A stretch of 33,770 nt of DNA from contig JNEU01000963.1 of assembly GCA_000697475.1 (NCBI GenBank), forward strand, positions 1-33,770. The letters are read 5' to 3'. Origin of the DNA: Lichtheimia corymbifera B2541. Lineage: Eukaryota > Mucoromycota > Mucoromycetes > Mucorales > Lichtheimiaceae. The first letter of the stretch is position 1; each line of letters begins with the position of its first letter. The translations under genes were made by a program, and so were the position numbers. Below the pieces are notes generated by a model. It was not told the origin of the DNA. It saw only the letters and a list, made by a program, of their open reading frames with translations, and did no database searches. This document shows positions 31,830 through 33,770 of this stretch, piece by piece.

Positions 31830-32670
31830 CTTGACGTTTTGTTGAAAGATATTTCAAAAAGAGCGGTAGAATGTGATAAAGAATTAAGAGATAACGGTTG
31901 ATCGTTATCGGAAATAATGCTTTTTAACGGCGGGCGGGCATAAACTTGGCTGGCTGGGAAACAGCATTTGCTTGCTCTAATCAGGAAAGAAGGAACCAAT
32001 CATTTAAACTCTAACCCTTTGAGGATCATTGTCTTTACACAAAAAACCCTTTTCCCACTTCACGGCCCATTCCCGGCCCCTCCCCCCATTCATGTAATCC
32101 CGCTTGACATCATTGATATCCTCTGACATTATACACACATCTTTGATTCTGGCCCTTACTGTCACAGAGGATTGTACAACACACATGCCACATTATTTAT
32201 CCATCTCATCATCATATCACTACTCCTCTTCAAGCGTGATTCTTTTTCCATCATTGCCAACATTCATATTACAAAGACTATCGGCTATCACACAAAATCC
32301 TTCTTACGTAATACATTGACCACAAGCTTGATTGTATGGATGAAGAAAGGAGGATCTTGTACTACGACTAACGCGGTGTGAATTATGCTGATAATGCTGA
32401 TGAAACGATTCCACTGTAAAGCTGGAAATCACGGGAGATATCAATGGTGATGTGAATCATGTGTACGTATCATTTGGCGCGTATATCCCTAGCAACGAGC
32501 CACTGTCACCCATTACTTGAAATCACCAATCCTTTACATAACATGGATATATTTGTCATTGACCAAAGGCATCCAAGGGAATGCCTATGTATTGAAAGAA
32601 AGCAAGTTGCTACCTGTAAATAAAGCTGCTTCTATACAACGGCTATCTGCTGTTCACGAAGAAAAGACGG
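31830..32670. other. Upstream region of gid4, no gene seen
   Basis: About 840 bp between the gid4 start and the right repeat arm. It contains several polypyrimidine stretches and only short open frames without recognisable domains. The gid4 promoter must lie in the part near 31830. Confidence 0.4.
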
Positions 32671-33218
32671 CAAGCCAGGGTGCTGCAGGTGACTGGAGAC
32701 AGTGGAGTAAAGACCTTGCTAAAGGCAACAGTTTCCGCATTTGGTCAGGCAGAGGAGTGTGCAAGAGCGTGTGTTGTAACAGTAGAGTGAACACCATTTG
32801 AGACATGCAGTAAAGACATTGCTAATAGCAGCTACTGGAATGAATGCTGTTACGATTGGTTGTGGCCGAAGAATGTACAAGGGAACGTGCAGTGTCAAGG
32901 AATGCAGGTGTTGCTGTAGTGGGGAGTACACGCCATGGAACTTACCATTCAGTCAAATACAGTCGGATCAAGACAGTTGTAGCATTGACGTGATGGGGTG
33001 AAGCAGGACAATCGTTCGCAGATGGTACTTGTACTTGAATGCATCAACAGTTGAGAATGGGAAGAAGAGGGAAATAAAGTGGGAGTGGAAGAGGTGGAAA
33101 TTAAATCTGTCAGCCAGTCAGACATATCTATATACACTGATATCAATGCATGATATTGGGATTGCCTGTCTCGAACCTCAAACTTTCACACAATATGCTC
33201 TAGGACATGCTGAACAAC
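32671..33218 (+). repeat. Right arm of the dispersed inverted repeat
   Basis: This is the inverted partner of 1-546 (548 against 546 bp). The best-conserved part is about 95% identical and similarity fades toward 32671. The 67-codon frame at 32798-33001 (CGRRMYKGTCSVKE, CCCSGEYTPWN) starts with TTG rather than ATG and has no recognised family. The outer end runs into the tandem repeat that begins near 33163. Confidence 0.85.
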
Positions 33219-33770
33219 TTTGTATTAATAAAGAACCCACACTTCATTTGAAAATTTCGAAAGGGAGAGCATAATGTGGGGTTTACTATGATGGGCGGAA
33301 ATTGGGAAAGCGCCGGATCTATGAAAAAGTCAATTAGTATGTAGTTTCTTGGGATTCCCCATCTCGCACTTGAAACTTGGTCAGACGGTACTCTCGCACA
33401 TGCTGATCAACTTCATTCATTTAAAGACCGTATGATTCATAATGAACATTTTGAATGCGGGCCAGTCCAAATGTAGGATAAAGTAGGGTCGGCGCTCCTG
33501 TTCCCCGAGATTGCCCACCTCGAACCTGAAACTTTCACACAATATGCTCTAGGACATGCTGAACAACTTTGTATTAATAAAGAACCCACACTTCATTTGA
33601 AAATTTCGAAAGGGAGAGCATAATGTGGGGTTTACTATGATGGGCGGAAATTGGGAAAGCGCCGGATCTATGAAAAAGTCAATTAGTATGTAGTTTCTTG
33701 GGATTCCCCATCTCGCACTTGAAACTTGGTCAGACGGTACTCTCGCACATGCTGATCAACTTCATTCATT
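33163..33770. repeat. 349-bp-period tandem repeat, two copies, cut by the window end
   Basis: Positions 33182-33421 and 33531-33770 appear identical (240 bp) at an offset of 349. A ~70-bp submotif (GATT.CC..TCTCG.AC.TGAAACTT...ACATGCTGA.CAACTT) occurs four times: about 33162, 33353, 33508 and 33702. It occurs once more, inverted, at 1-55. The array may continue past the window. Confidence 0.9.

Noticed and set aside
1..33770. Biosynthetic or defence gene cluster, CRISPR array, prophage
   Set aside because: The genes are unrelated housekeeping functions with eukaryotic introns; no spaced direct repeats of CRISPR type or phage genes are present.
1..33770. tRNA or 5S rRNA genes
   Set aside because: No convincing A/B-box pair or 5S core was seen by eye; a covariance search could still find one.

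Overview
This is a stretch of intron-rich eukaryotic nuclear DNA. The gene content, about 57 mostly 50-120 bp spliceosomal introns, short gene spacing, A+T-leaning intergenic DNA and CA/GT-rich UTRs fit an early-diverging filamentous fungus. A Mucoromycota species of the Lichtheimia/Absidia type is my best guess, but that is inference without a search. I reconstructed thirteen protein-coding genes and one U2 snRNA gene. Exon joins were chosen so that frame, splice signals and family alignment all agree.

Layout: 1-546 is one arm of a dispersed repeat, followed by about 2.5 kb with no recognisable gene. Then come RanBP1/Yrb1 (+, 3070-3800), a C2/proline-rich Fic1/Inn1-like protein (+, 4205-5811), a protein O-mannosyltransferase (+, 5944-9035), a tiny SERF-type zinc protein (+, 9111-9603), a Pho80-type cyclin (-, 10603-11928), a FERRY3/C12orf4 homologue carrying a UBA-like segment (+, 12783-15598), a Dsk2/ubiquilin (-, 15846-17070), U2 snRNA (+, 17505-~17693), a Tgl2-like lipase (+, 18330-19654), TRAPP subunit Trs33/TRAPPC6 (+, 19912-20731), DNA polymerase kappa (+, 21184-23697), an intronless kelch-BTB protein (-, 23815-26094), the 2-oxoglutarate dehydrogenase E1 (+, 27155-30511) and the GID/CTLH substrate receptor Gid4/Vid24 (-, 30643-31829). 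The right end (32671-33218) is an inverted copy of the left repeat, followed by a 349-bp-period tandem repeat.

The genes are mostly unrelated housekeeping functions: nuclear transport, cytokinesis, ER glycosylation, ubiquitin shuttling, splicing, vesicle tethering, translesion synthesis, the TCA cycle and N-degron recognition. I see no operon-like or biosynthetic cluster. The most interesting points are the FERRY3 homologue with a UBA-like segment, the newly placed U2 snRNA with an intact IIa/IIc switch, two frame-proven GC-AG introns, the hidden last exon of Gid4, very small exons, and the inverted repeat arms about 32 kb apart. I found no convincing wholly new biological system.
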